NCBI GenBank assembly: GCA_012295275.1
Contig: CM022677.1
Location: 10,074,351-10,125,850 of the forward strand
DNA from: Chrysomallon squamiferum
Lineage: Eukaryota > Mollusca > Gastropoda > Neomphalida > Peltospiridae
Reading direction: 5' to 3'
DNA: 51,500 nt
The notes under the pieces were generated by a model. It saw only the letters and a list, made by a program, of their open reading frames with translations, made no database searches and had not been told where the DNA came from. The position numbers and the translations under genes were made by a program. Positions 10,350-21,150 of this stretch are shown one piece after another. Numbering within the stretch: the stretch's first letter is position 1; each line of letters begins with the position of its first letter.

Positions 10350-11660
10350 ATATAGTGAATATCTCTCTATCACTTGTTTCTCTCTCTACCTTTATCACTT
10401 CTCTCTCTCTACTGATAAATGTATCATTTCTCTTTCTCTCTACACATACCTGTATCCCAAATCACTCTATACCTAAATGTCAATTACCTGTCTGTGTCTG
10501 TCCACCTATCTCTATCACCTGTCTATATCACTCTCTATATATCGTCACTTTTTTCTGTCTCTCCACCTATATCTCTATCACTTGTCTCTGTCTCTATCTA
10601 CACCTATATCTCTATCCCATGACTTTCTCTATCTATATCTCTTTATTTATATCTTGATTATTTGTCTCCGTCTCTCTATGTCTGTCCCATGTCTCAGCCT
10701 TCCTACCTGTTATCTTCTCTATCATTTGGCTCTCCTTCACTCTACCTTTCTATCTATCTCTCTATCTGTATCTCTATCACGTCTCTGTACCCATACCTTG
10801 ATAACTTCTGTCTCTGACTCATATCTCTATCACTTCTCTGTCTATATTAATCTGTCTACCTATATTTCTATTGCTTGTTTCAGATTTTTAGATTGTCTTG
10901 TATGTCACTCTACCATTATCTCTATCACTTGCCTTTCTCTCTACATTTATCATTATCATTTGTCTCTGTCTCTCAACTTATATCTCTTTCAATGTCTGCC
11001 TAATCTTTATCATTTGTCTGTCTTTCTACCGATATCGCTAACACTTTTCTCTTTCTCTTTACCTACATCACTAATACTTGTCTCTGTCTCTCTGTCTATA
11101 TCTCTATCCCATCTATCTGTATCTCTCTCTGCTTATACGTGTCTCTTGTCTAACTACATCTGTCTATCCCATGTATCAGTCAATCTATAATTTGTGTCTC
11201 TACTTATATTTCTATCACTTGTCTCTGTCTCTCTACCTTTATCTCTATCATTTTTCTCTTTCTCTCTACCAGTAGCTTATCTGTCTTTCTACCTGTATCA
11301 TTATCAATTCTCTTTCTACCTTTACCTCAATCACTTGTCTCTCTACCTATATTTCTATCATCTGTCTCTCTCTGCCAATATTGCTAACACATCTGTCTCG
11401 CTCTACATATATCTTTATCACCTGTCTTTCTCTCTATGAGTTGTCTGTTTCTCTACCTTTCTAGATCACTTGTCTCTGCCTCCCTACCTTTTAATCTGTG
11501 GTATCGCTATCCCATGTCTACCTATCTGTATTCTATTACATATCTCTAGATGTATTTTGATTGTTTGTCTCTCTCTTTATCTTTTATCACCTTGTCAACC
11601 CACCTATTTACATCCCTATCTGTCTACCTATCTGTTTATTTATCAGTATATCATTTTAAC
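10350..11660 (+). repeat. Pyrimidine-rich degenerate satellite, about 1.3 kb
   Basis: A long strand-asymmetric tract made of diverged phrases such as TATCTCTATCACTTGTCTC and TGTCTCTCTACC, with a loose period of roughly 35-40 bp. The plus strand is nearly all C and T with scattered A. Stop codons are rare in some frames, giving an open frame of 237 codons made almost wholly of Leu, Ser, Tyr, Ile and Thr. I treat this as repeat, not gene. Confidence 0.85.
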
Positions 11661-11821
11661 TATTTATTTACCAAGAAATTAATGCATGAGATAAACTAAT
11701 GCAAAGATATTATTTATGCTACTGGCTCATATTTTGACCATACATCTTTTCTTAAATGATTTTATAAGTATTTTTGATTATACATGTAATTTGTTATTGA
11801 TATATAATTATATATTTAGTA

Positions 11822-11960
11822 CAGATGGCATGGAGGTTAAAACTTGCTGAGTTGGTAGTCAGTTAACACCAGCTTCCTCTCAGTAATTTTAACTCGGTGA
11901 GCTCAATAGTTAAGGTTATATTGTTAAGTATTAGCAGTCCATTGTTTTGAGTTTGGAATA
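11822..11960 (+). repeat. Possible degenerate tRNA-derived SINE
   Basis: The stretch with GAGCTCAATAGTTAAGGT resembles the A-box region of tRNA-like SINEs. TTGTTTTGAGTTTG about 55 bp later could be a decayed B box. An earlier similar phrase (GAGTTGGTAGTCAGTTAAC) precedes it. No target duplication or tail was identified. Confidence 0.3.
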
Positions 11961-12117
11961 ATCAATAACAGCAACAATAATCAACCATTTTATTTCAAAA
12001 AGATCATATTATATAATATGGTCTCTATTGGTTTATCTATCTAAACAGCTGTGTGTTATCTATCCATCCATCCTTCCATCCAGCATATCTGTATCAATGA
12101 ATTCACTTATCCATATA

Positions 12118-12620
12118 CATGCACACACACACACACACACATATGTATGTATCAATCTATCTGTCTCTCTCTGTCCCATCTTTTCATTGTCTTTCCCTCT
12201 ATTAAACTGTTTGTCTCTCTCTGTTGGCTTACCCATACAACAGACTTATATCCATCTATTTGCCTATCTACCTACCTACCCTCCTGTCTATCTGTCTATC
12301 TACCTCACTCTCGCTTTCTCTTTCAAGTTATCTATCTATCAATCTGTCTAGTTATCTCCCTATATAATCCATCAGTCACTCGTTTTCACTATCTGTTGAT
12401 CAATCCATCTTTGTATCTTTCTCTTTTACCCTATCTCTGCACATGTATCCCTGAATCCATACTGTGATACATGTCCTTCCATCCAGTTATTCACAATTTT
12501 TCCATTTGCTACTTAAAAAGGGTAAGATAACATGGTTTCTTTAACTTGTACTTAGGTATCTATCTACCTGTCTACCTATCTATCTATCTATCTAACTAAC
12601 TATCTGTCTGTCTCTCTGTC
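12118..12620. repeat. CA and TATC/TACC simple repeats
   Basis: A (CA)n run (about 12121-12141) is followed by TATC, TACC and TGTC tetranucleotide stretches (about 12265-12310 and 12554-12618). No gene is recognised. Confidence 0.8.
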
Positions 12621-12766
12621 TTTCTATGATCTATACAGATAACTCTCTGGTAGCAATCCTTCCATCCTACAATCTGAATTTTTCTGTTTCTCCATTCTTG
12701 TCTCTGCTTGTTGGTACTTCGATCCAAGATATCTATCCCTGAATCCATACTGTGGTGCATATCTAT

Positions 12767-12767
<1 letters not shown>

Positions 12768-12802
<35 letters not shown>

Positions 12803-13086
12803 ACAAAGACACAGACATACACACACAAACACACACTGATAAACACACACACACATACACACACAAACACATACATATATACACAGATATATACATATAC
12901 ACACAAATGCACAGACTACACACACATACATACATACATACTCTGACATACATACACACACATTCATACACACACACATATACACATATACATACACACA
13001 AACATATACACATAGATACACAAATACACACAAAGACATAAACATACACACACATATGCATGTACACACATACACACACACAAACA
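12768..13086. repeat. CA/CATA-rich array
   Basis: About 320 bp of ACAC, ATAC and ACAA phrases. The Val/Cys-rich minus-strand frames of 160-170 codons over it are artefacts. Confidence 0.92.
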
Positions 13087-13310
13087 CATAAAAAGGAAAA
13101 ATTATCATGCACAAATTAACATAGTTAATTTGATAATGTTTGGCAAACTTTGCTCAGATTTTGACAGTGAAGTGTAACTTTGACAGCTGACTGGTTTTCT
13201 CGACATAACTGTGAATGGCTTCCTGTGATCCTCCTCACAACAACCACTGGGCCAGTCTAAGACAAAACAGCTGCAATTCAAAGAAACTCACAGTTAATAA
13301 ATTATAATAT

Positions 13311-13335
13311 GTGTGTGTGTGTGTGTGTGTGTGTG
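13311..13335. repeat. (GT)n microsatellite
   Basis: Perfect GT array. Confidence 0.9.
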
Positions 13336-13739
13336 AAATAATAATAATGTAACCAGGAAACTCAAAATAATTTCTTACATAATTTGCACACAAACAGATA
13401 ATGATGTAAATGAATAAATCAATTTTGAAACATTGAAAAACATTATTATTATTATTATTAACAAAAGAAAAGATGTTTAAGAATAATAATAAAAAAAATT
13501 CATTAAAGTGTAAAATTAAAATTTAATAATATTTTCTGTATTTTACATTCATAATCAATGTAAATCAGGAAAAAAAAAATAAAGTAGATATTATGGATAA
13601 CAGATTATTGGTTTGTTTTGGATGAGAAAACCTACTCTAAAACTGTTAATGTGAGTCTGGCTTTTTAGATAACATCTGTCATTAGAAACAGTAAAGGTGG
13701 AGCTGTTTTATATAAAACAAATAACATGTAATTCAAAAA

Positions 13740-14205
13740 TTAATAAACCAGTAATATTATATAAAACAAATAACATGAATTAATAAATAAATAAACCAGT
13801 AATATTATATAAAACAAATAACATGAATTAATAAATAAATAAACCAGTAATATTATATAAAACAAATAACATGAATTAATAAATAAATAAACCAGTAATA
13901 TTATATAAAACAAATAACATGAATTAATAAATAAATAAACAAGTAATATTGTATAAAACAAATAACATGAATTAATAAATAAATAAACCAGTAATATTAT
14001 ATAAAACAAATAACATGAATTAATAAATAAATAAACAAGTAATATTGTATAAATCAAATAACATGAATTAATAAATAAATAAACAAGTAATATTGTATAA
14101 ATCAAATAACATGAAATTAATAAATAAATAAACAAGTAATAACATGAAATTAATAAATAAATAAACCAGTAATATTATATAAAACTAATAACATGTAGTT
14201 AACAA
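13740..14205. repeat. 48-bp minisatellite
   Basis: About nine tandem units of exactly 48 bp, with core CAGTAATATTATATAAAAC followed by AAATAACATGAATTAATAAA. Because 48 is a multiple of three and one minus-strand phase lacks stops, a 131-codon frame of a 16-residue repeat results. Nothing suggests it is expressed. Confidence 0.95.
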
Positions 14206-14244
14206 GTAAACAAACAAGTAATTTTCTCCAGAGTTCTCTTCTCA

Positions 14245-14276
14245 TCACCAGTCTTCCTGTAATTTAATGTACAGTC
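14245..14276 (-). CDS. Putative last exon, unidentified minus-strand gene
   Basis: Preceded by ATGTTTTCAG. Joined in phase to the exon at 15163-15223, it reads R-LYIKLQEDW followed by TGA. Eleven codons are little evidence. The case rests on the acceptor, the phase match and the nearby exon-like segments. Confidence 0.35.
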
Positions 14277-14663
14277 CTGAAAACATAATAATAATTATAA
14301 TATTAGTAATAATAATAGCAATGATTACAAGAATGTAATAATAATATGAAAAATAATAATAGCCTTGAAACAAATTAACTAAAATAATAATTGCTAATAC
14401 CTGTATTATAACTCTATTACTACTTCAGAAATCATTTTAACGATTAATGCTACTATTGCTACAAGAATAATAATAACAATTTATCGAAAAAGAAAAGCAG
14501 TAATAATAATAATGCATTATAACTGCTATGAACTATTATTATGCTCGTACTAAATTTATTAATTTTACTGACACTGCAATAATGACAAAACAGAATTAAA
14601 CAAAAAAGAAAAAACAATTTAACGAGAAAAGCATTAATGAGATACTACTTTTCTACTACAAAT

Positions 14664-14717
14664 AATAATGGTAATAATAATAATAATGATAATAATAATA
14701 ATAATAATAATGATGAC

Positions 14718-14765
<48 letters not shown>
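14664..14765. repeat. (AAT)n microsatellite
   Basis: An AAT array with GAT interruptions, about 100 bp. The region 14277-14660 before it is non-coding and also rich in AAT triplets. Confidence 0.93.
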
Positions 14766-14767
<2 letters not shown>

Positions 14768-15162
14768 CAACAGAATCGGTAACAAACTCTGCTGATGTAG
14801 AACTGTTGTCATCATCTGAAATGTTGAGTTTTTTTTTTAATCCAGGTGATGTTCATTCTGTCAGTTTTATTTCACTTTTAGTTTCTACTAAGTTTATTTT
14901 TAAAGAAGAATCTAAAAAATAAAAAATTGTTCATGACAACTTTTGAACAAAATATATGTGCTTACTAATGTTTCACAGTTATGATTTGAGATTCAGTTAT
15001 AATGACTTGAAAATATTCACAACACATTCAGACTATCTGTTATAGAGGTACACTTTACACTGAAACAAACAATTAATTTGAAAATAATAAAATGTATTTA
15101 GGTTAACTGAACTATAATTTAGAAACAAACATTATCTTTTACATGTTAAAATATCAACTTAC

Positions 15163-15223
15163 TTTGACAAATTTTCTTTTCCAGTGATTTTATACGTGAA
15201 GAAAATTCAATTTTGTTTCCATC
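15163..15223 (-). CDS. Putative internal exon, unidentified gene
   Basis: Bounded by ATATTTTCAG before and GTAAGT after. Only one of its three frames is open, reading DGNKIEFSSRIKSLEKKICQ plus one base (61 bp). It follows in phase from the exon-like segment at 15827-15971, whose last codons are RIQRLNFQ. The product is charged and probably helical. I do not recognise the family. Confidence 0.55.
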
Positions 15224-15257
15224 CTGAAAATATATAAAGTGGGTAATTTTTAAAATT

Positions 15258-15261
<4 letters not shown>

Positions 15262-15318
<57 letters not shown>

Positions 15319-15319
15319 G
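15262..15319. repeat. (CA)n microsatellite
   Basis: CA array with one AA interruption. Confidence 0.95.
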
Positions 15320-15489
15320 TAAAGTGTTCTGGACTGGTTAAAGATTAGAAGCAGTTTAATCATTATTGCACTCACCAGTCTCTCATGTCAACACACACAT
15401 GCAAGTTGAGGTTTTCAGTTATGTGGTCTATCAAATTTAAGTGTGAAAAGAAACAGGCACTTTTGTCTGTACTGTAAATGTCTGCCTCC

Positions 15490-15600
15490 CACTTGGGAAG
15501 GGAGGCAACTACAGCCAGTGCTTGCTTCACATACAACAACTGAGCTGTCACTGACTGCCAGTCTCACCATGGTTGAGTGGTTCATACAAGCCTCCTGTTA
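15490..15600. other. GGGAGGCAACT-containing repeat remnant
   Basis: Contains GGGAAGGGAGGCAACT, a form of the GGGAGNNAACT motif seen in dispersed molluscan repeats. The 63-codon plus frame over it (15443-15634) shows no recognisable domain. Confidence 0.35.
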
Positions 15601-15826
15601 TTCACAGAAACACAGAAACAATGAAATAAAATAAATAAATAAATAAAATAAAATAAAGTAAAGTAAAACAAATAAATAATTCTTTTTTTTAAATAAACAT
15701 GATGATAAAATGAAAATAAATATAAATAATAACAATAATGATAACTATACTACTACTACTACTAATAATAATAATAATAAAATAAAGTAAAGCCTTCTGA
15801 AATCATATTTTAGATAGAAAACAAAC

Positions 15827-15971
15827 CTGGAAATTCAGTCGTTGAATTCTGCAGTGGTGGTAAGTGTTAACACCATCAGGTGTGCAGTATCATGTAAATC
15901 TTCTTAAGAAAAAATCTAAAAGTTTCAACCCATGGTGCAACATCAGGATCAGGACTCATTTTTTCTATAAC
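15827..15971 (-). pseudogene. Putative exon with 1-bp frameshift, unidentified gene
   Basis: Preceded by the acceptor AATATTTCAG and followed by CAG|GTTTGT. The first 27 codons read VIEKMSPDPDVAPWVETFRF and on through FLKKIYM. One base later the phase shifts and the remaining codons read YCTPDGVNTYHHCRIQRLNF and Q up to the donor. The segment is 145 bp. Without the extra base it would be 144 bp, phase 0 to phase 0, exactly matching the next exon. It is therefore either an exon with a sequence error or a recently damaged one. The family is not recognised. Upstream exons were not found with confidence. Confidence 0.55.
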
Positions 15972-15979
15972 CTGAAATA

Positions 15980-16372
15980 TTAATTATAAAACAACAACAG
16001 TATCTACTAGTTTTATATTCATTATAAAACAACAACAGTCTTTACTAGTTTTATATTCATTATAAAACAACAACAGTCTTTACAAGTTTTTTATTCATTA
16101 TAAAACAACAACAGTATTTACTAGTTTTATATTCATTATAAAACAACAGTATTTACTAGTTTTATATTCATTATAACACAACAACAGTTTTTACAAGTTT
16201 TATATTAATCATAAAACAACAAGTCTTTACTAGTTTTATATTCATTATAAAACAACAACAGTATTTACTAGTTAATTATAAAACAACAACAGTATTTACT
16301 AGTTAATTATAAAACAACAACAGTATTTACTAGTTTCATATTAATTATAAAACAACAACAGCATTTACTAGA
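15980..16372. repeat. About 37-bp minisatellite
   Basis: Roughly ten units built on ATTATAAAACAACAACAGT plus TTTACTAGTTTTATATTC. Some units are shortened to about 28 bp. Confidence 0.92.
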
Positions 16373-16380
16373 CGTAGAGC

Positions 16381-16497
16381 AAGTACATGACGCTATGTTC
16401 CAGCAATTTCGTAAACAAAAGGATGATGATGTAGTTTTTTCTAACTTGGTGACGAAGTCATTAGCAAAACAAATATTATACTTTTATACTTCAATGC
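16381..16497 (+). other. Short protein-like open segment
   Basis: Directly after the minisatellite, an open frame reads VEQVHDAMFQQFRKQKDDDV and continues to KSLAKQILYFYTSMQ and a stop. Composition is balanced, unlike the neighbouring AT-rich frames. It could be a terminal exon (the preceding TTTACTAG would be the acceptor, but that belongs to the repeat unit) or a transposon scrap. No family is recognised. Confidence 0.25.
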
Positions 16498-16848
16498 AAT
16501 AAGATTTAAGAGAAATAACCACAACAAGAATACAAATTATTAAAAAATAAATAAATAAATAAAAAAGGCCGATTATCGAAAATCGTTGGATGGGCAGACA
16601 TAGTCTTTTAATATGTTTATAGCACCTATTTCTATGGAAACAGCAGCAACAACAACAACTCATTAGTTTATGACACAACTGAATACTGAGAGGAAACAAG
16701 CGAGACAAGACATGATGAACCACTGACTTGGATACACGTGTCACAGCGATTAGACTGGAATGGGAAATCTACAGGCACTGGCTCTGCTAAAATGTTTGAT
16801 TATACAAAACTGTAATTAAAAACCAATTAGTGAATACGTCGAATACAG

Positions 16849-16851
<3 letters not shown>

Positions 16852-16897
<46 letters not shown>

Positions 16898-17035
16898 TGT
16901 GTATGTGTCTATGTTTAGACAGATTAGATAGACAGTTTGGTACATAGACATAGGTAGGTAGAAACATAGATTGATAGATAGACAGACAGACAGACAGATC
17001 GATAGACAGATTGCTATAGACAGATAGACAGAGAT
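16852..17035. repeat. (ATT)n and GATA/GACA microsatellites
   Basis: An ATT array (about 16852-16896) is followed by GATA, GACA and GGTA tetranucleotide phrases (about 16915-17035). Confidence 0.9.
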
Positions 17036-17159
17036 ATACATATTAAAAGCGCCTGTATCAGTTGTTTTACTGAACGCTTGATTAATTCCCTGTTTCAGTT
17101 TTATCTGAACAAACTCAGCACGAATGAAAACTGAAGTTTACTAAAGAAGAGACTAACGA

Positions 17160-17710
17160 ACTCGACCAATCAAATGTTCTCAACTTCAATTATTAATGTC
17201 GTCGTACACAGACACATACACTAAATTAATAAGTAATGTAAAGTACACTATCTATTATAACACACACACGCGCGCGCGCCTACAGACTAATTTTATTTTA
17301 TTTACAATGTGTTATAACATTTTATTTACTATTCAGTGTTCTACGCTGGAGGACTGGTTCTTGCACAAACTTCTCAGAAACAGCGGTACGTCTGATAATA
17401 CTTGTGTATATGTGACAACTTTACGACCGAATGAGAAAAGGAAAAAAAAAAAAAAAAAAATCTCTGTCATGCAGGTTTCATAATATGCACAGCTTACCAG
17501 TTCCGTGTGGATAATTTTTCCTAGAAATATCGAACTTGCATAACCGATTGTTTTTCAGCGTTTTTGCTAAGTTCATCGAGCTCTCTGGTACTTGTCAGTT
17601 TAATATTCTAACACGTCGTCTGTCGACAAAGGCGCATCAAAAAAGCCATCAGATTTGCATCCAGTGTTCGTAACGCTGTAAAGGGAGGAAGTTTCTGATG
17701 TCACTCTTCA
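17160..17710. other. CG-richer segment, possible promoter or exon region
   Basis: More CG dinucleotides than the flanks (for example CACGTCGTCTGTCGAC near 17612, and GTTCGTAACGCTG). It includes CCAAT (17165) and an ATTTGCAT octamer (17653). One plus-strand segment (17337-17385) is bounded by TATTCAG and GTACGT, as an exon would be. A minus frame near 17690-17610 reads TALRTLDANLMAFLMRLCRQ, then stops. None of these is strong enough to call. Confidence 0.25.
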
Positions 17711-20215
17711 GTAAGAAAGAAACTACTGACAAAGGTTCCATTATCACAAATTTTAAAATACAAAAAAAACTCTGAAATATTAACATTTAACGAGCAACAG
17801 AAATAGTAATATCTTAAGTTGTTGGATTGTTTTGCCAACTCCGACTTTATTTTCTGCACAAAATTAGTAAAAATATTATATAGAAAAAATCCTACAGACT
17901 CTTTGTATAATAAAACATAAATAGTAATTCGTGTTTTGACATCCCCTTCTCAAGTCTTTCTCTTAAAATCAGAATAATTCTGAAATCCAAAACATTTTCT
18001 GTCCCAAACATTTCGGATAAAGGATTCACAAGCTTATAATTAGTGCTATTTTCTAACACTTAGAAAGGTCTTTATAATTTATTTTCATTAATTATTGTTA
18101 TTATTTTCTTTAGTTTTGCTTGGAGTCTAACAGTAAGTAGATTTGTATTCCTGTGTAGGAACTCTTGCAATCAGAAGAAAAAAAAAATTCTTTTTAAAAG
18201 TTATAATTTATTTTCATTAATAGTTATTACTATATTTTTAATGCTAAAAATATCTAAAGTGAAATGAAATCTAGCTTTACTTGTTTTTTGAGAAGACTAA
18301 CCATTAGTCTTCTTTTTCTTTATTTTTGTTTTTTTATTTTTTATTTTTTTACCTCTGCTGTCCATAATTAACAAATGGTTACAAAATAATAAACTGTTAC
18401 AAAATTGATGTTGTAAGTAGATTTCTCAAGCCTCCAGAGAGAGAAATTTTACTAGTTTGCTACTGTGATAACATGACCTTGCAAGACTAGTCCATGTCTC
18501 AGTTACCTCCCCTTTGACTGTTTTCACTAACAAAAAGTTTAATATCACCTCCGCCTGTTGTTACAAACATAATCAGTAATTAGCTATACAAACATCTCCT
18601 GCATCTTCTCACGTTTCTCTCTGTAATTTCATATTCTTTATTTACACAGTTCAAAAATCCTTTCATCTCTTTTCTAGGATTTCTATAAAATAACTTCCAC
18701 CTGTTGATTTCTAATTGTCAATCATAGCTAACAAATTATGACATTAACGTCTCCTTGTGAAGCTTTAGGGTTAATCACAACATACACTGGCAAACTATCA
18801 CTACTGTACGTGTAATTATAGTTTTAATCTATGATGTGCCCATTAAATTGTATATTCTCACCTCTTCTTCATATATATATGATTATTAAATTCTTGAATC
18901 TGCTTTTCATTTGGACATCAAGAGCTTAGAGAGAGTGTGTGTGTGAGTGAAACAATAAGACTGCCTGCTTATAATATACATTTAGAGATACACACACTTT
19001 CTCTCTCTCTCGCTACCATATTAAAAGAATAAAGAATAAATGTTGATATAATTAAACTGAAAAAATAAAATAAAGAAATTTTTGTAAATAAAGAAAGAAA
19101 GCAGGTAAAAAACAGAAATCTAATAATGATAATAACAATAATCAAAAACAGAAACAAGAAAGACAGTAATTAAAAATGTAATATAAAAATTAAGAAATAA
19201 AAATAATATAAACTTAAAATAATATAAACTTAAAATATGATAATTATATTAGGACAGAAATAAATGATAAAGAAAAAAGCAAAGAAAAAATAGAAAAATA
19301 GAAATAAAAGTTTTTAAAGAAAGGGACAGAAAAAATTCAAAGTGATATTACCTGGAGGTGCAATATTAATATACAATTAATTAAAAAAATAAAATTGGTT
19401 TATTTTTACATTTATACACTAACTTCAGTGAAAACAGAACCATGTAGACTTATCCAGTTACCTCCCCTTTGACTGTTTTTAATGCTGATCTTTATAATGG
19501 CTGTTTATGAAGATGTACAAGTTTATTGCCACACAAATGCTTGAAGACCAATCGTCTATAATTAAATATAAATTCTTATTTTACTGACACACAGACAATT
19601 CACTGATTCTTCAGGAACACACACTATCATATAATAGAGGCAGGTTGGGACACATTTTGGCATTTTAATCTCTAAAATTAACCCATAATGAAGGCAAAAC
19701 AAAAATGTTTATTCTGATATGTGGCACATAGGCACTAAAATTAAGTGTATACAGTTATGTCTGTGGTATTTTTACACATAAATTGTCTGTTGGACTAGAA
19801 AACACTTTAATTATTATTAAAGATCAGAATCAGTGTTTAACCAATGTTTAAGTATGTTATGTAAACATGTTAGTAGTATCACATAGCAGATGAGCAATTA
19901 AAGAAAGGTATGATGTAACAAGACATGACAAAAGGAAAACAGTATCAAGTTTTATAGCTCTGCTGTACTATATTTCATTGCAGGATCAATTACATGTTTT
20001 TACACTAACTGCAAGCATCACACACAAAGCAGAAACCAGCATCAATATCTGCATGATCCTTGCGATACCAGCACACTTCTCCAAACTGAACAAGTAAAGT
20101 TAAAATTTTTGCCTAAAATCAACAGATTTAAAACAGCATCAGGCCCAGAAACATCAGCACACAGCTGTGGTGATGTTTAAACCAGACTCACTGACACTGT
20201 ACACTAGTCAGGTGG
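17711..20215. other. AT-rich non-coding DNA with a repeated 25-bp motif
   Basis: No gene is recognised over most of it. A 25-bp stretch beginning CAGTTACCTCCCCTTTGACT occurs identically at 18500 and 19455. On the minus strand, 20100-20010 contains a short frame ending FGEVCWYRKDHADI then AGFCFVCDACS and a stop (cysteine spacing C-x13-C-x2-C-x2-C), preceded by TTTTAG. It may be a damaged C-terminal piece related to the transposase fragment at 20386-20613. Confidence 0.4.
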
Positions 20216-20217
20216 AG

Positions 20218-20456
20218 CAGAGATACTGGACTTTGTTAAAGTGAAACACTGTGTTTGTTAAAGTGAAACGCTGTGTTTGTTAAAGTAAAACACTGTGTTT
20301 GTTAAATTAAAACACTGGTGTTTGTTAAAGTAAAACACTGTTAAAGTAAAACACTGTGTTTGTTAAATTAAAACACTGGTGTTTGTTAAAGTAAAACTCT
20401 GGTGTTTGTTAAAGTGAAACACTGTGTTAAAGTAAAACACTGGTGTTTGTTAAAGC
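20218..20456. repeat. About 22-bp minisatellite derived from transposase codons
   Basis: About ten units of GTTTGTTAAAGTAAAACACT with small length differences. On the minus strand the first unit is continuous with the transposase frame, where TTTAACAAACACCAGTGTTT encodes FNKHQCF, so the array appears to be an amplified piece of that gene. Confidence 0.9.
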
Positions 20457-20613
20457 CTATATCTCTGGCTGTTCTTGTAGATTTTGATGCCTGCCTGCCG
20501 ATGCACTTGCAGCATCTAAGAAATCCTGCCAACAAGGCTTCTCCTGTCATCCCATTTTCAACCCATGTAGATGGAAATTTCTTCTGATTTTGTTTATTAA
20601 ACTGGAAAGCCAA
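20386..20613 (-). pseudogene. pogo/Tigger-type transposase fragment
   Basis: The minus frame AFQFNKQNQKKFPSTWVENG, then MTGEALLAGFLRCC, later STRTARDIGFNKHQ, follows the DNA-binding region of pogo/Tigger-like transposases. That region has a W..N.MAGE.WL.GFL.R core followed by EATSLARA..FNK. The match covers roughly 65 codons of a protein that is usually several hundred residues long. No DDE catalytic domain was identified. A further frame upstream (about 20760-20640) is helical and charged (DIEKCFKKRQQDVLTQEEKE) but ends in a stop before the fragment. It is broken and cannot be mobile on its own. Confidence 0.7.
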
Positions 20614-20894
20614 TTTTCATACATTTAGGAATCAAATGGAAGCCAATGCTGTCAGTATACTTTCATACATTTCTTCCTTTTCTTCTTGTGTCAATACGTC
20701 CTGCTGCCTTTTCTTAAAGCACTTTTCAATGTCTCTTTTGAAGCACTGTTTTTCTCTGTATTATTCCCTCACTTCAACCATTCCAAGATGTCTACTGACA
20801 TCTGTCTTCAACTGCTCTTCTTTTGATATGTCATTCACATTGGTTCATGGATGAATGAATAAACAAAAACAAATATGAAAATATGTTACATGAG

Positions 20895-21150
20895 ACGTGT
20901 TCACTTCATACTCAATCAAGTTGTTACAGTTAGCTGAGTATCTGTTTTGTGAGATGTGTATTCACTTCATACTCAATCAAGTTGTTACAGTTAGCCGAGT
21001 ATGTTACGTGAAATGTGTTCTCTTCATACTCATTCAAGTTGTTACAGTTAGCCGAGTATGTTACGTGAAATGTGTTCTCTTCATACTCAATCAAGTTGTT
21101 ACAGTTAGCTGAGTATGTTACGTGAAATGTGTATTCTCTTCATACTCAAT
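20895..21150. repeat. 57-bp minisatellite
   Basis: About four and a half units containing TTCATACTCAATCAAGTTGT and TACAGTTAGCCGAGTATGTT. The unit is a multiple of three, which gives a spurious repeated 19-residue frame on the plus strand. Confidence 0.92.

Noticed and set aside
10477-11190. 237-codon plus-strand open frame, the longest in the window
   Set aside because: Composition is almost only Leu, Ser, Tyr, Ile and Thr from a pyrimidine-rich repeat, and overlapping frames look the same. No domain or splice context.
13740-14135. Protein of 16-residue repeats (FINSCYLFYIILLVYL type)
   Set aside because: A direct reading of the 48-bp minisatellite. No initiation context or flanking coding sequence.
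16690-16790. tRNA or SINE promoter near ACACGTGTCACAGCGATTAG
   Set aside because: No B box with the GGTTCGA consensus and no cloverleaf could be drawn.
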